Shown here one piece after another: positions 4,719-5,927 of a DNA stretch of 5,927 nt (position 1 is the first letter of the stretch; the number at the start of each line of letters is the position of its first letter). Origin of the DNA: Acidobacteriota bacterium (lineage in GTDB: Bacteria > Acidobacteriota > Polarisedimenticolia > J045); contig JAMOQA010000563.1 in the NCBI GenBank assembly GCA_027064265.1, positions 1-5,927 of the forward strand. The letters are read 5' to 3'. The notes beneath the pieces were generated by a model, which had not been told where the DNA came from, ran no database searches, and saw only the letters and a list, made by a program, of their open reading frames with translations. A program made the translations under genes and the position numbers.

Positions 4719-5927
4719 ATGCGGCATCGACACGGCGGCGTCATTCTCCTGGTTTTCGCGTTCATGGTGGTCGCGGGTGGTTGCGGGAAGGAGCCGCCCG
4801 CCGCACCGAACCGGGTCGTCCTCTTCTCCCGGGAGTGGTGGAAACCGATCTGGCTGGAGGACGCTCCGTCCCCCGGGGAGGTCGATCGGCCGGTGCGGCT
4901 CGCCGCCGCCCGGGGCGAGTACGAGCCGGCGAGCGTCGGGGTGTTCTCGCCGCGGGCCCTGGCGGGCGCCGAGCTGGTGGCGTCCGACCTCGAGGAGCCG
5001 GGGGGCGCCGTCCTGGCCGCGGACCGGGTGATCGACATCCGGGTGACCCGGTACGTCGAGCCGCTCAGGAGGTGGCCTCGCCTGCCGGCCCATCCGCGGC
5101 ACCCCGGCTGGCTCGATCCGGCCGGGCCCGTGGACGTGCCGCCCCGCGGGTGCCGGCAGTTCTGGGTGACGGTGCACGTCCCGGGAGACGCCCCGGCGGG
5201 GACGTTCCGCGGGGAACTGGTCCTGCGGGCGGGGGGCGAGCGTTTGGCGAGCCTGCCCCTGGAGGTGACGGTGCGGCCGTTCTCGCTGGACCCGGTTCCC
5301 GCCGCGGTCTTCCTGCACGGGGACGACACGCCGCGGGGCGGGGAGACGTTCGAGGATTCCCGGGCCCACGGAATGACGACGATCTGCGTGAGCCCGGGCT
5401 GGGCGAAACGCGAGGTGCCGGTGATCGACGGGGACCGGGTGACGTTCCCCGGCGAGTTCCGCGAGGTCCGGGAGACGGTCCGCCGCGCGCGGGAGGCCGG
5501 GCTGGCCGTGGACCAGGCCGTCTGCGTGATGACCTACCAGCACTTCGCCATGTCGGTGCCGGCGGCCCTCCGGCAGGCCGGCATCGTCTCGCCCCTGGGA
5601 GAACTCCGGCGGATCGACTTCAACGCCGGGTACCGGGCGTTCTTCGAGGACCGGGAGCCGGTGACGGGGGTCCCCCACCAGAAGGGGGAGTACTGGCCGG
5701 TGCCCGACCCGCGGGCGTACCCGGAGACGCGCTACGGCCGGCGTGCGTACGGCGCATGGGTCGCCGCCCTCGCCCGGCTCGACGAGATCGCCCGCGAGGA
5801 CGGCTGGCCCGGCGCGTTCTACTGGCTGATCGACGAGCCGCATCACTCCCGGGGGGCGATGCGCCTCGCGATCACCATGCTGCGCGCCGCCGAGGAGGCC
5901 CGGGTCGACGCGATGATCACCTGCAAC
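4719..5927 (+). CDS. GH123/DUF4091-like glycoside hydrolase lipoprotein, partial at 3' end
   Basis: The frame is open for 403 codons and runs off the window, so the C-terminus is missing. It starts with a lipoprotein signal: MRHRHGG, then the hydrophobic VILLVFAFMVVAGGC, with Cys22 as the probable lipidated residue. Gly23 at +2 implies no inner-membrane retention, so the outer membrane is likely. Residues 30-195 form a beta-rich N-terminal domain with RLAAARGEYEPASVGVFSP and FWVTVHVPGDAPAGTFRGEL, as in the accessory domain of GH123/DUF4091 proteins. From about residue 198 a TIM-barrel-like region begins (FLHGDDTPRG, DSRAHGMTTICVSPG). FYWLIDEPHH places an adjacent Asp372-Glu373 pair where GH123 beta-N-acetylgalactosaminidases have their catalytic Asp-Glu. 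The likely role is glycan hydrolysis at the cell surface; the substrate is not established. The ATG at 4719 has GGAG at 4710-4713. The family call rests on motifs recalled from memory. Confidence 0.75.
   Translation, partial: MRHRHGGVILLVFAFMVVAGGCGKEPPAAPNRVVLFSREWWKPIWLEDAPSPGEVDRPVRLAAARGEYEPASVGVFSPRALAGAELVASDLEEPGGAVLAADRVIDIRVTRYVEPLRRWPRLPAHPRHPGWLDPAGPVDVPPRGCRQFWVTVHVPGDAPAGTFRGELVLRAGGERLASLPLEVTVRPFSLDPVPAAVFLHGDDTPRGGETFEDSRAHGMTTICVSPGWAKREVPVIDGDRVTFPGEFREVRETVRRAREAGLAVDQAVCVMTYQHFAMSVPAALRQAGIVSPLGELRRIDFNAGYRAFFEDREPVTGVPHQKGEYWPVPDPRAYPETRYGRRAYGAWVAALARLDEIAREDGWPGAFYWLIDEPHHSRGAMRLAITMLRAAEEARVDAMITCN

Noticed and set aside
4524..5846. Upstream continuation of the minus-strand secreted-protein frame
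   Set aside because: It lies antisense to the lipoprotein gene and has no family signature. A perfect signal peptide with its own ribosome binding site starts at 4523.

Overview
The window is about 70% G+C by eye, with strongly GC-biased third codon positions. It carries five complete protein genes, a sixth that runs off the right edge, and one elaborate non-coding palindromic element at the left end. A predicted lipoprotein, a Sec-exported protein and polysaccharide-modifying enzymes suggest a Gram-negative, high-GC, environmental bacterium. GH123/DUF4091-like lipoproteins and GTAGGGG-type palindromes occur in several such phyla (for example Planctomycetota, Eisenbacteria-like or Acidobacteriota lineages). 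No gene here is diagnostic, so the lineage is left open.

Layout. Positions 20-111 hold a compact head-to-head palindromic element made of four hairpins. Its two 44-nt halves differ almost only by compensating stem changes. A GC-rich leader follows, then two tightly spaced plus-strand genes: a hexapeptide-repeat (LbH) acyltransferase with an unassigned C-terminal extension (242-1252) and an HDVD-type polysaccharide-deacetylase-like protein (1263-2210). A family 4 glycosyltransferase on the minus strand (2221-3312) converges on them with a 10-bp gap. Together these three form a small surface-polysaccharide (capsule, O-antigen or exopolysaccharide) module.

Divergent from the glycosyltransferase is tag, DNA-3-methyladenine glycosylase I (3392-4000), a base-excision repair gene with all its signature residues. 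Its 3' end overlaps by 8 bp the end of a convergent gene for a small secreted protein of unknown function (3993-4523). A 195-bp divergent intergenic region (4524-4718) carries a weak promoter candidate and a perfect 11-bp inverted repeat followed by TTTT. It separates the secreted-protein gene from a plus-strand lipoprotein (4719 to the edge) that resembles the GH123/DUF4091 glycoside hydrolases.

The strongest unexplained signal is the 20-111 element, which has REPIN-like architecture with covarying stems. No CRISPR array, tRNA, rRNA, transposase, phage gene or defence system was seen. Apart from the element, the window reads as ordinary chromosomal sequence.
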